From an uncultured Porphyromonadaceae bacterium (lineage in GTDB: Bacteria > Bacteroidota > Bacteroidia > Bacteroidales > Muribaculaceae): DNA of 26,595 bases. Shown one piece after another: positions 1 through 7,220 of the stretch. Under the pieces are notes generated by a model. It was not told the DNA's origin. It made no database searches and was given only the letters and a program-made list of their open reading frames with translations. Location of the stretch: positions 1-26,595 of the forward strand of contig URQP01000021.1 of NCBI GenBank assembly GCA_900550025.1, in the 5' to 3' direction. Numbering within the stretch: position 1 is the first letter of the stretch; each line of letters starts with the position of its first letter. The translations under genes were made by a program, and so were the position numbers.

Positions 1-140
1 TCCGCGTATGGTTAATGTTTTCACATTTTGTTGCCGATAAATTTAAAAAATTATCCTAACTTTGACGATTATGGGCAATATGTGTGCGGAAATGAAGGAA
101 AAAATGACTTTTTGTGCGGGAATCGTCGTTGAAAATCCGG

Positions 141-170
141 CAATACAAATTGAACAAGTTCTTTGTATTG
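141..170. repeat. Inverted repeat overlapping a promoter -33 element
   Basis: Perfect 9-base arms, CAATACAAA at 141-149 and TTTGTATTG at 162-170, flank a 12-base spacer that itself contains GAAC-AA-GTTC. The right arm includes the TTTG proposed as the -33 element for the gene starting at 217. The arms are AT-rich and no T tract follows, so an operator fits better than a terminator. The symmetry is directly visible; the regulatory role is inferred. Confidence 0.45.
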
Positions 171-192
171 CTCTCGACTTTCACTACATTTG
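162..192 (+). promoter_or_regulatory. Bacteroidota-type promoter for the gene at 217
   Basis: TTTG at 162-165, a 19-base spacer, then TACATTTG at 185-192, which matches the TAnnTTTG -7 consensus with normal spacing. Transcription would begin near 199, about 18 bases before the ATG at 217. This favours 217 over an in-frame upstream ATG at 163, which lies inside the promoter. Confidence 0.6.
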
Positions 193-216
193 CACGATTT
201 TTCCAAAAGGGCATAT

Positions 217-726
217 ATGAAATACAAGGACGAAGAAGACAAATGCTACGGCATAGCCGGAATGGCCATAGGGATGGCCGTATGCAACGGGGAAGATTTG
301 CTATACCGCCTTGACATCGACGACGAGACGAACGGATACATCACCTTCACCTCCGATTACTATTACAACGGCAATCCGGCACTGCCTGCAAAAGAATCGT
401 GGGAACTCACGCTACGGCATTACCAAATGACCGTAGGCATGCTTGTCGCCAATATGATGTGCCGTTCGATGAAAGACAAACGGCTGTCGTTACACAACGC
501 TAAAAAATCGCTGTTCAAATCAATCGCGGAAGAAGGGAAACGTGTCTGCCAATTGGAAGAAGACGAAATCAGCCGCCTGTTCGAAGACACTTTCAACTAT
601 ATGGAACGCGTGTTTACCGACAATTCCGTACGCACAATGGCAAAAGGATTGGCAACAAAGCTCCAAGAATTAAGAACCCTTACCAATCCTGAAATAAAAG
701 AACTTCTCGGAATGATTAAAAATTAA
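217..726 (+). CDS. Conserved-looking hypothetical protein, 169 aa
   Basis: I do not recognise this family. The 169-residue product is acidic, has no signal peptide or membrane segment, and looks like a soluble cytoplasmic protein. The C-terminal 90 residues are mostly charged and helical in character. It contains four cysteines spaced too irregularly for an obvious metal site. The start at 217 is chosen because a good promoter ends at 192 and because an in-frame upstream ATG at 163 would precede the predicted transcription start. The gene is monocistronic and converges on ribH: its TAA overlaps the ribH stop within bases 723-726. Codon use resembles its neighbours, so I believe it is real, but the sequence gives no function. 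Confidence 0.75.
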   Translation: MKYKDEEDKCYGIAGMAIGMAVCNGEDLLYRLDIDDETNGYITFTSDYYYNGNPALPAKESWELTLRHYQMTVGMLVANMMCRSMKDKRLSLHNAKKSLFKSIAEEGKRVCQLEEDEISRLFEDTFNYMERVFTDNSVRTMAKGLATKLQELRTLTNPEIKELLGMIKN

Positions 727-1214
727 TCATTGAGACTTTCTATAAACGCTACCATCTTGATAGCCGCCTCGGCCGCCTCGGCACCCTTATTGCAAAGTTT
801 CCCGCCGGCACGGTCAAGAGCCTGCTGCTCGTCGTCGGTGGTAAGAACCCCGAAAATCACAGGCACATCGCCCAACGTGTTGAGGTCGGTCACTCCCTGC
901 GTGACGCTTTGACAAACATAGTCGAAATGCGGCGTACCGCCCTTAATCACGCAGCCTAAGACGATTACCGCGTCGACATCCGTATCGTTAATCATACACG
1001 CTGCCCCGAATGTAAGCTCGACACTGCCCGGCACGTGGCGCACTATTATGTTGCCTTTCGGGTAGCCTTCGCGCTTGAACACATCCAATGCCCCTTGCAG
1101 CAACGCTTCAGTAATATGGCTGTTCCATTCGGCCACCACGATACCGACTCTCAAATCTTCCACTTTAGGCAAAATCGCCGTTTTTTTGTTCTCCGCTCTC
1201 AATTCTGTCGACAT
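723..1214 (-). CDS. ribH: 6,7-dimethyl-8-ribityllumazine synthase
   Basis: Catalyses the penultimate step of riboflavin synthesis: condensation of 5-amino-6-ribitylaminouracil with 3,4-dihydroxy-2-butanone 4-phosphate to give lumazine. At 163 aa it has the normal family length. Visible family motifs are VAEWNSHIT near residues 27-35, VPGSVELTFGA at 61-71, and GCVIKGGTPHFDYV at 87-100 with the catalytic histidine at about 96. A phosphate-binding segment with the form VLTTDDEQQALDRAG follows. Proteins of this family assemble into cytoplasmic pentamers or 60-mers. It has its own promoter at 1248-1279, so it can be transcribed apart from the upp-ribF operon directly upstream. The role is complementary to ribF in that operon. 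Confident call. Confidence 0.96.
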   Translation of the reverse strand: MSTELRAENKKTAILPKVEDLRVGIVVAEWNSHITEALLQGALDVFKREGYPKGNIIVRHVPGSVELTFGAACMINDTDVDAVIVLGCVIKGGTPHFDYVCQSVTQGVTDLNTLGDVPVIFGVLTTDDEQQALDRAGGKLCNKGAEAAEAAIKMVAFIESLND

Positions 1215-1247
1215 AATCTATATTGATTTACTGTTATCTATCTGTCA

Positions 1248-1279
1248 CAAAATTACGCATAAGACTCAACCCCTGCAAA
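1248..1279 (-). promoter_or_regulatory. Promoter for ribH
   Basis: Read on the minus strand: TTTG (1279-1276), a 20-base spacer, then TAATTTTG (1255-1248), a full match to the Bacteroidota consensus. Transcription should start near 1242, leaving a short AT-rich leader of about 27 bases before ATG 1214. That is too short for an FMN riboswitch, and no RFN-like structure is seen. Confidence 0.6.
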
Positions 1280-1347
1280 TGGCCGCACAAATTTATCAAA
1301 AACGAAACAAAGGTAACCACCCGCCCGAGGAAGTAACAGACTGGCTG

Positions 1348-2001
1348 CTAATCAGCCTTTTCTCCGTATGCGAGGTCGCCGGCATCGCCCAGACCGGGAA
1401 CGATGTACTTATGTCCGTTTATGGCATCATCCACCGCAGCCACCCAAAGCGTAGTATCTTCCGGGAACTTGTTGCGTATATAGTCGATTGCCTGACGCGA
1501 CGCTATCACAGAAACAAGATGCACCTTCGAAGGGTGCCCCTTAGTCAGCAACGCTTCGTAGGCTAATTCCATCGAAGAGCCTGTGGCAAGCATCGGGTCG
1601 CAGATTATCAAAGTCTTATCGTCGATACGCGGGGCTGCTATATACTCAATATGTATGCGGAAATCGTTGTCGCTGACATATTTGCGATAGGCCGAAACAA
1701 ACGCATTCTCGGCATGGTCGAAAAAATCGTGCATTCCTTGGTGCAACGGCAGACCGGCACGCAGGATGGTGGCAAGTACCACCGTCTCGCCAAGCACCCG
1801 GCTCCGTGCCGTTCCAAGGCATGTCGTGGTATCCACCTCATTATATTCGAGAGTCTTTGAAATCTCGTAGGCCATTATCCCCCCTATCCGCTTGATATTT
1901 GTGCGGAAGCGCATCATGTCTTTCTGGATGTTCTCGTCTCTCAACTCCATCATATATTGATTGACGAGAGAGTTCTGTTCTGCAAAATTTATAACCTTCA
2001 T
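1348..2001 (-). CDS. upp: Uracil phosphoribosyltransferase
   Basis: Pyrimidine salvage enzyme that makes UMP and pyrophosphate from uracil and PRPP in the cytoplasm. The product has 217 residues, a usual length. The PRPP-binding loop LIICDPMLATGSS lies at about residues 131-143. The uracil-binding C-terminal segment YIVPGLGDAGDLAYG is near 199-213, and the N-terminal region carries the family's RIGGIMAYEI-type segment. Its ATG overlaps the TGA of ribF as ATGA (1998-2001), implying translational coupling. It is the last gene of the lipoprotein-HAD-ribF-upp run. The link to riboflavin genes may reflect only shared pyrimidine or nucleotide context. Confidence 0.95.
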   Translation of the reverse strand: MKVINFAEQNSLVNQYMMELRDENIQKDMMRFRTNIKRIGGIMAYEISKTLEYNEVDTTTCLGTARSRVLGETVVLATILRAGLPLHQGMHDFFDHAENAFVSAYRKYVSDNDFRIHIEYIAAPRIDDKTLIICDPMLATGSSMELAYEALLTKGHPSKVHLVSVIASRQAIDYIRNKFPEDTTLWVAAVDDAINGHKYIVPGLGDAGDLAYGEKAD

Positions 2002-2927
2002 ATACTGGATTTTGATAATATTTCTTTTGTTTTTTCCCGGTCGGCGGCAAGTTGGGCCTTCAATTCGTCAAACGAACCCATCTTACGCTCGTCACGCAAC
2101 CTGTCGACAAACTCTACGGCTATTTGCTGTCCATAAAGATTTCCCGAGAAACCGAAAATATTGACCTCTATACTGCGGCATCCGTTGTCGCCAAGAGTAG
2201 GACGGTTGCCTATATTAAGCATCCCTTGCTCTACCATCCCTCCCGGCAAATATACAACGACGGCATAAACACCGTTATGGGGAACTGCCAAATCCTGACC
2301 GACGGAAATATTTGCGGTAGGAAAACCTATTTTCCTTCCGTTCTCCAGCCCGCCGACCACCGTACCCGACAGTCTGTAACGTCTGCCCAGCATTTCAGCG
2401 GCCGACCGCACATCACCAACAGCGAGCCGGGAGCGTATCTCCGACGAACTTATTTTAACGCCTCCCGGATTGAATTCATTACATCTTACCACTTCCACGC
2501 CAACTTCTTTTCCGTACTTCACATAATCCTCAAAAGTATCGCTACGGCTGCTGCCGAATTTATTGTCATATCCGGTCAGCAACATACGGACGCTGTAATG
2601 ACGGTGGATAAAATCCAAGAACTGCCCGGCAGTCATCCTCGACATATCTTCCGTGAAATCCAAGGCCACCACATAATCTATGCCCATGCTTTCGATTGCG
2701 GCCAGACGGTCGTCCAATCCCATCAGCAACTGCTGCCTGAAATCCTTCCTCACCACGCACAGCGGATGGCGCCTGAACGTTATTGCCACAGTGTTCAATC
2801 CTCTTTCCCTTGCTTTTGCGACAAGTTGCGACAAAACAAAGCGGTGTCCCCTATGCACACCGTCGAACACGCCTATGGTAGCTGCCACAGGCTCTTTTAT
2901 CTGTCCGTCATTAAGCAATACAGGCAT
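1998..2927 (-). CDS. ribF: Bifunctional riboflavin kinase / FAD synthetase
   Basis: Converts riboflavin to FMN and then FAD using ATP. The 309-residue protein has the standard two-domain order. The N-terminal FMN adenylyltransferase domain has GVFDGVHRGH at 19-28 (the HxGH nucleotidyltransferase motif), the GYDNKFG segment at 119-125 where many homologues have GxDFRFG, and the ISSSEIR motif near 159-165. The C-terminal flavokinase domain has GRKIGFPTANI at about 197-207, followed by NIGNRPTL and EVNIF segments. It starts 8 bases after the HAD gene stop and ends in an ATGA overlap with upp, so all three are likely co-translated from one mRNA. Confidence 0.95.
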   Translation of the reverse strand: MPVLLNDGQIKEPVAATIGVFDGVHRGHRFVLSQLVAKARERGLNTVAITFRRHPLCVVRKDFRQQLLMGLDDRLAAIESMGIDYVVALDFTEDMSRMTAGQFLDFIHRHYSVRMLLTGYDNKFGSSRSDTFEDYVKYGKEVGVEVVRCNEFNPGGVKISSSEIRSRLAVGDVRSAAEMLGRRYRLSGTVVGGLENGRKIGFPTANISVGQDLAVPHNGVYAVVVYLPGGMVEQGMLNIGNRPTLGDNGCRSIEVNIFGFSGNLYGQQIAVEFVDRLRDERKMGSFDELKAQLAADREKTKEILSKSSI

Positions 2928-2935
2928 CTGCGGGT

Positions 2936-3571
2936 TTACAATTTAAATGCGTCCATAAACTCTGTTCCGGGAGCTACCAGACACGTACGGAAGCCTAATG
3001 ACTCCGCAGCATCCAAATTTGTCCGGGAATCATCGAAAAAGACCGTTTCTTCCGGCTTTATATTGAATTTTCTGACAGCATTCTTGAAAATCTGCGGATC
3101 AGGCTTTGCGCAAAGTTCCTCGAAAGACACGCATATACCGTCGAAATAATCCTCCCTGCATAAACCGTCTTTCTCAAACTCATCCTTGATTTTGCTGCCG
3201 AACATTATCGGATTAGTATTCGACAGCATATATATCTTAAACCTTTTCCTTAATTCTTGCAATGCCCTCAACCGCGCGACCGGTATGCCGATAAGGAATT
3301 TATTGAAAGCCTCGTCCAATTCCGCATCCGTAACATTCTTTTTTATGCGGCCACGCATCTCTTTACGGAATTCTTCCGGCGAAATCTTCCCTTCCTCAAG
3401 CAAAAGGAACGGACCCGACTGGCAATAAAGCCCAAGCATCTCGTCAGCCCCTTCCATACCGAGCGATGTGAGCGCCTCCACACAGTTCTCACGGCGGATA
3501 TCCATAATCACGCCGCCAAGATCAAACATCAGATTGCGTATACCGTCAAAATCAATCTTTTCCATTCTCAT
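2936..3571 (-). CDS. HAD-superfamily phosphatase (YihX-like)
   Basis: A 211-residue soluble haloacid-dehalogenase hydrolase. All four motifs are visible: motif I FDLGGVI with the nucleophile Asp17, motif II LSNTN, motif III lysine in the AKPDPQIF segment, and motif IV FFDDSRTN. A second acidic residue in the DxD position is replaced by Gly (DLGG), as in the YihX/epoxide-hydrolase N-terminal group of HAD enzymes. A small helical cap of about 80 residues follows motif I, so low-molecular-weight phosphorylated substrates are expected. It overlaps the preceding lipoprotein gene as ATGA at 3568-3571 and precedes ribF by 8 bases. A second in-frame ATG at 3565 is an alternative start. Its position makes a flavin-pathway phosphate ester a plausible substrate, but that is inference. 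Confidence 0.9.
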   Translation of the reverse strand: MRMEKIDFDGIRNLMFDLGGVIMDIRRENCVEALTSLGMEGADEMLGLYCQSGPFLLLEEGKISPEEFRKEMRGRIKKNVTDAELDEAFNKFLIGIPVARLRALQELRKRFKIYMLSNTNPIMFGSKIKDEFEKDGLCREDYFDGICVSFEELCAKPDPQIFKNAVRKFNIKPEETVFFDDSRTNLDAAESLGFRTCLVAPGTEFMDAFKL

Positions 3572-3981
3572 TCTTGCCTATAAAGAGTCATTACTGTCTT
3601 TTCCGCAAGATTATCCGCTGAAATATTCTTGTCTAAAACCATAGAACCGTTACCTGTGTCGGCAAGCGTCCATGAGCCTGACAATTCCTCGCAGGTCTTT
3701 TGGAATATGATTATCTGTCCGCTTACCAAATAAGAAAATGTTCCCGTCTCAACAGTTCCGTCGGAATGCACAAAGCCATAAGAGCCAGTTGCCGATGTCT
3801 TAAATTCCATTGTAACATCCACTGTTTCGAAATCCGTTACATTTGTTTCCAACTGTCCTTCCCACACAGTGTGCGACAACACGGGGAAACTATAATTCTC
3901 TACATTGTCATTGCCGTCACAAGCCACTGCAAAAAGCGACAAAAGCAATGACAAAGCATATAATCCGACATTCTTCAACAT
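3568..3981 (-). CDS. Small lipoprotein, unknown function
   Basis: The 137-residue product begins MLKNVGLYALSLL and continues through a hydrophobic stretch to an AVAC lipobox, with a cleavable Cys near residue 20. It should therefore be an envelope lipoprotein. The mature part is Thr/Ser-rich with alternating hydrophobic residues and ends in a short beta-rich segment (MTLYRQE). A small lipocalin-like or beta-sandwich fold is possible, but I recognise no family. The reading frame is open further upstream to 4200, but that extension crosses the promoter and encodes an implausible basic leader, so I start at 3981. It overlaps the HAD gene by ATGA and is probably the first gene of the ribF-upp operon. 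Confidence 0.7.
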   Translation of the reverse strand: MLKNVGLYALSLLLSLFAVACDGNDNVENYSFPVLSHTVWEGQLETNVTDFETVDVTMEFKTSATGSYGFVHSDGTVETGTFSYLVSGQIIIFQKTCEELSGSWTLADTGNGSMVLDKNISADNLAEKTVMTLYRQE

Positions 3982-4007
3982 ATAAGCTATAATTTGATTA
4001 CCAGTTG

Positions 4008-4015
4008 CAAAGTTA
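4008..4015 (-). promoter_or_regulatory. -7 element upstream of lipoprotein-HAD-ribF-upp operon
   Basis: TAACTTTG on the minus strand, 26 bases upstream of ATG 3981. No convincing TTTG lies at the proper distance upstream, so only the -7 element supports this promoter. Confidence 0.4.
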
Positions 4016-4061
4016 CAATAAATTCCACAATCCATTAAAATCATCCACACTCGGCTGACAG

Positions 4062-4097
4062 CAAAAAGAGAGATATGCCGGTTGCGGCATATCTCTC
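4062..4097 (-). terminator. Intrinsic terminator of ald
   Basis: A perfect 13-base-pair stem (arms 4085-4097 and 4068-4080) closes a 4-base loop at 4081-4084. On the minus strand it is followed at once by TTTTTG. It lies 24 bases beyond the ald stop codon and separates ald from the downstream riboflavin operon. Confidence 0.88.
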
Positions 4098-4120
4098 CAT
4101 TATAGAGGTGAAAATGTTTG

Positions 4121-5233
4121 TCAAAGCACTTCTTCCACCGGAGTATATGGCAGATTCCACGCCTCTGCCACGCCTTTATATACGACTTTTCCGCCGACAA
4201 TGTTCAAACCTTCGCACAACTCCGCACTTTCCTTGCAAGCCCGGCGCCATCCCTTATCAGCAAGCTGCAAAGCATACGGTATGGTAGCATTGGTCAAAGC
4301 AAAAGTCGATGTGCGGGCCACAGCACCCGGGATATTTGCGACAGCATAATGTACTATGCCGTCAACCTCATATACAGGATCCTGATGGGTCGTAGGATGA
4401 GATGTCTCGAAACATCCGCCTTGGTCGATTGCCACGTCTACCATCACCGAACCTTTCTTCATCAATTTCAACATGTCGCGGGTCACCAGTTTCGGAGCCT
4501 TTGCACCCGGAATAAGCACAGAACCAATGACAAGATCGGATTCAGCAAGTTCCTGACGGATATTATACTCATTGGAATAAAGCGTCTTCACGTTCTTCGG
4601 CATCACATCCGCAAGATAAGCAAGACGCGGCAAAGAGATGTCGGCTATCGTCACATCCGCACCAATACCGGCGGCAGTAATAGCGGCGGCTGTTCCTACC
4701 ACACCTGCCCCGATTACAAACACTTTAGCCGGCTTGACACCCGGAACACCCCCGAGCAGCACACCTTTGCCGCCGTGCGGGCGTTCGAGGAAATACATAC
4801 CCTCCTGCACAGACATTCTTCCAGCCACTTCCGACATAGGAGTAAGCAACGGCAAAGAGCGGTCGGCGCGGCGTACCGTCTCGTAAGCGAGACATACGGC
4901 ACCGCTCTCAATCATAGCCTTAGTCAACGGCTCACTGCTTGCAAAATGCAAATAAGTGAACAATAGTTGATCTTTACGAACAAGTTTGTATTCCGGCTCG
5001 ATAGGCTCTTTCACCTTGATTATCATCTCCGCCTTCGCATAGACTTCCTCGATTGTAGGTATCATCTGCGCGCCTACAGATACATAATCTTCGTCCGAGA
5101 ATCCGCTGCCTTCACCGGCCGTCTTCTGCACAAGCACGGTATGTCCGTGTTTTACCAACTCGTGAACACCGGCAGGAGTCATCGCTACGCGGTTCTCATT
5201 GTTCTTGATTTCTTTTGGAATTCCAATTATCAT
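4121..5233 (-). CDS. ald: Alanine dehydrogenase
   Basis: NAD-dependent interconversion of L-alanine with pyruvate and ammonia. It could serve nitrogen assimilation, alanine use, or redox balance during fermentation. The 370-residue length is standard. Residue numbering matches the characterised family exactly: Arg15 in NNENRVAMTP, Lys75 in KVKEP, His96 in TYLHFAS, the dinucleotide fold GAGVVG at 175-180, Asp198 ending the second beta strand (TIADIS), and Asp270 in VDVAIDQGG. All expected catalytic and cofactor residues are present, so the enzyme should be active and cytoplasmic. A strong terminator follows. The gap of 44 bases to the upstream small membrane-protein gene shows no clear -7 element, so the two may share a transcript. 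Confidence 0.97.
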   Translation of the reverse strand: MIIGIPKEIKNNENRVAMTPAGVHELVKHGHTVLVQKTAGEGSGFSDEDYVSVGAQMIPTIEEVYAKAEMIIKVKEPIEPEYKLVRKDQLLFTYLHFASSEPLTKAMIESGAVCLAYETVRRADRSLPLLTPMSEVAGRMSVQEGMYFLERPHGGKGVLLGGVPGVKPAKVFVIGAGVVGTAAAITAAGIGADVTIADISLPRLAYLADVMPKNVKTLYSNEYNIRQELAESDLVIGSVLIPGAKAPKLVTRDMLKLMKKGSVMVDVAIDQGGCFETSHPTTHQDPVYEVDGIVHYAVANIPGAVARTSTFALTNATIPYALQLADKGWRRACKESAELCEGLNIVGGKVVYKGVAEAWNLPYTPVEEVL

Positions 5234-5277
5234 AGTTTAAGATTTTAATATGGTGTTTATAATATGGTTTGTAAACT

Positions 5278-5583
5278 CTACTTTAGTAAAAACGCCGCTC
5301 CATACGAAAGCCACATAAGCACTAACAATATATACGTTATTTCTTTCCTGACCGGATAGCATTTGTATGCTAAAAATCCGCAGAGCACAATATATATCGG
5401 GAACAAATACGCAAGAAGCAGATAGTTCTCATGGGTATCATCCGCCATAAAGTCGAAATCAGTCATATATACCGGCCAAATCAGCACGGGAAGGATACTA
5501 ACCGTAACTGTTAAAATCATCCACCACGGTACTTTAAGGCGTGAAGACGTTTCTTTTCGCTGGCTTGGAATGTGTTTTATCAT
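5278..5583 (-). CDS. Small membrane protein, three predicted helices
   Basis: A 101-residue protein with a short basic N-terminus (IKHIPSQRKETSSRLK) and hydrophobic segments at about residues 19-39, 54-75 and 82-100. The positive N-terminus suggests an N-in topology with an acidic loop (DFDFMADDTHEN) outside. I recognise no family or motif. It has its own -7 element and lies 44 bases before ald; co-transcription with ald is possible, since no terminator is seen between them. A role related to alanine is unsupported by the sequence. Confidence 0.7.
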   Translation of the reverse strand: MIKHIPSQRKETSSRLKVPWWMILTVTVSILPVLIWPVYMTDFDFMADDTHENYLLLAYLFPIYIVLCGFLAYKCYPVRKEITYILLVLMWLSYGAAFLLK

Positions 5584-5603
5584 ATAATTGGAGTATTACC
5601 CTA

Positions 5604-5611
5604 CAAATATA
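5604..5611 (-). promoter_or_regulatory. -7 element for the small membrane protein (and perhaps ald)
   Basis: TATATTTG on the minus strand, 20 bases before ATG 5583. CAAA-type complements of a -33 element occur at 5629-5632 and 5635-5638, giving spacers of 17 or 23 bases, both slightly off the usual 19-21. Confidence 0.45.
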
Positions 5612-5662
5612 CTCACTTTTCGTTTCCGCAAAAACAAAACGGCATTATTTTTAAAATTATTT

Positions 5663-6592
5663 TCATTTAGCGAGATTATGGCTTACTGCCATGATATTAC
5701 GCATCAGCCCTGAATATTTCGCACGCTTGACGGCAGAGCCTTTGAACAGACGGCGGAAACCTTCCTCGGTGAGCCGGGAAAGAGAATCATACGACATTGC
5801 AAGGAATTCCGGCGAAGGCAAGAATTCCATTGTCTTTGACGGCCGGGCAAAGCGGTTGTGCGGACACGCTTTCTGGCATTCGTCGCATCCATAGACCCGG
5901 TTGCCTAACACGGCAGCCTTTTCCAACGTAAAATCCCCACGGTATTCGATTGTAATGCACGAAATGCAACGGCGTGCGTCCAATGCGCCATAATCTCCGG
6001 GCAAGGCTGCTGCCGGACAAGCGTCTACACAAAGGCGGCAATCTCCGCAGGATGCCCCGCACGGCTTGTCAGGCTCGACTTGCAAATCCGTGACAATCTC
6101 CCCAAGAAAGAAATACGAGCCCCTGCCTGGCAATATCAACTGATTGTTGCGCCCGACAAACCCGATGCCCGCCTGCTGGGCCCAATAACGCTCCCTTACC
6201 GGGGCTGTATCTACACAAACCCGGCACGAAGCGTCCCATCTCTCAGTAATAAATGCGGCGACATCACGCAATTTCGTCTTGACAACATCGTGATAATCCT
6301 TCCCATAGGCATAATAAGCAAATTGCGGGGCATCATCCGGCTGGAACTGTGACGGATAGTAATTAAGAGCAAATGAAATAACCGTCCGTGCGCCGTCGAG
6401 CAACAGACGAGGGTCATCGCGCACATCGGAATAGCGGTCCAGATAATCCATGCAAAAGTGCTTGCCCTCTGCTATCCACCGGCGATATTCACCGGCAGCG
6501 GCTGCATCGGCAGGAAGCGCCCCGGCAAATCCGCAAGCATCGAATCCGCACTCCGAAGCATATTCCCTAATCTCCTCCTTTATCCCGCACAT
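5663..6592 (-). CDS. queG: Epoxyqueuosine reductase
   Basis: Catalyses the last step of queuosine synthesis: cobalamin- and iron-sulfur-dependent reduction of epoxyqueuosine to queuosine in the anticodon loop of tRNAs. The product is 309 aa. The catalytic Asp lies in the motif DTAPVRERYWAQQAG near residues 128-142, followed by GFVGRN. Eight cysteines for two 4Fe-4S clusters are visible in CGASCGDCRLCVDACP, CISC and CDECQKACP. The protein lacks the C-terminal HEAT-like extension of the 380-residue E. coli and Bacillus enzymes. I choose ATG 6592, 2 bases after the upstream stop; a GTG at 6598, which overlaps that stop, would add two residues. It is the last gene after DUF2723 and the deacetylase, with which it has no evident functional link. 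Confidence 0.94.
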   Translation of the reverse strand: MCGIKEEIREYASECGFDACGFAGALPADAAAAGEYRRWIAEGKHFCMDYLDRYSDVRDDPRLLLDGARTVISFALNYYPSQFQPDDAPQFAYYAYGKDYHDVVKTKLRDVAAFITERWDASCRVCVDTAPVRERYWAQQAGIGFVGRNNQLILPGRGSYFFLGEIVTDLQVEPDKPCGASCGDCRLCVDACPAAALPGDYGALDARRCISCITIEYRGDFTLEKAAVLGNRVYGCDECQKACPHNRFARPSKTMEFLPSPEFLAMSYDSLSRLTEEGFRRLFKGSAVKRAKYSGLMRNIMAVSHNLAK

Positions 6593-6594
6593 AA

Positions 6595-7209
6595 TCACAT
6601 CGGGATTGGAAGGAAGCGGTAGCCCTCGTCACGCAGCCAGTCTATTGCCCGCGGCAAGGCATAACGCAGATTGCGCTCGGCTTTCAGCGAATCGTGGAAC
6701 ACGATTATCGAACCGTTGCGCACATAGCGCTTCACATTATCCAGCACCTGCTCGCCATTGCGCTTCTTGCTGTAGTCGCGCGTCACAAGGTCGTACATCA
6801 CTATCCGCATATTGTCCTTAATCTCCGCCGCCTGTTTCCAACGGATAATGCCGTGCGGCGGACGGAACAACGGACTGTCGATAAGCGCGTGCGCCTCCTT
6901 TATGTCGGCGATATAACGCTTCCGCGGGACAATCGAGCCCTGAAGATGGTGCATAGTGTGGTTTCCCACACTATGCCCCCGCCTCTGTATTTCGTCGAGC
7001 AATTCAGGATGCCTCCTCACATTGTCGCCTACAAGAAAGAATGTAGCCTTTATCCCATAGCCGTCGAGCAAATCGAGCACCCACGGCGTGACCTCCGGAA
7101 TAGGACCGTCGTCAAACGTAAGGAACACGGCTTTTTCCTTCATCGGTATCCTCCATACCGTTTCCGGAAAAAGCATCCGGTAAAGCAAGGGAGGCTGTTC
7201 GATAAACAT
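6595..7209 (-). CDS. Polysaccharide deacetylase (NodB domain)
   Basis: Metal-dependent carbohydrate esterase family 4 type protein of 204 aa that removes acetyl groups from N-acetylated sugars. Motif 1 TFDDGP is at 31-36 (catalytic base Asp33, metal ligand Asp34). Motif 2 HTMHH gives ligands His84 and His88. Motif 3 is RPPHG, near 116-120. Motif 5 IVFHD supplies the catalytic His. The typical Trp of motif 4 appears to be a Tyr (RDYSK). No signal peptide or anchor is present and the NodB domain fills the protein, so it probably acts in the cytoplasm on a nucleotide- or lipid-linked sugar rather than on mature peptidoglycan. It starts 11 bases after the DUF2723 gene, pointing to a joint role in a glycan pathway. 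Confidence 0.9.
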   Translation of the reverse strand: MFIEQPPLLYRMLFPETVWRIPMKEKAVFLTFDDGPIPEVTPWVLDLLDGYGIKATFFLVGDNVRRHPELLDEIQRRGHSVGNHTMHHLQGSIVPRKRYIADIKEAHALIDSPLFRPPHGIIRWKQAAEIKDNMRIVMYDLVTRDYSKKRNGEQVLDNVKRYVRNGSIIVFHDSLKAERNLRYALPRAIDWLRDEGYRFLPIPM

Positions 7210-7220
7210 AACCGCTTACG

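Noticed and set aside
1215..1347. FMN riboswitch upstream of ribH
   Set aside because: The leader after the predicted start is about 27 bases, far too short, and no RFN-like conserved segments are seen in the interval.
1343..1357. Small hairpin GGCTG-CTAAT-CAGCC at the upp stop codon as a terminator
   Set aside because: Only five base pairs and no T tract follows on the minus strand.
2052..3149. A 365-codon open frame on + opposite ribF and the HAD gene
   Set aside because: Antisense to ribF, whose motifs are complete; the translation has no domain pattern.
4118..4966. A 282-codon open frame on + opposite ald
   Set aside because: Antisense to alanine dehydrogenase with all catalytic residues; His/Arg/Ser-rich translation typical of shadow frames.
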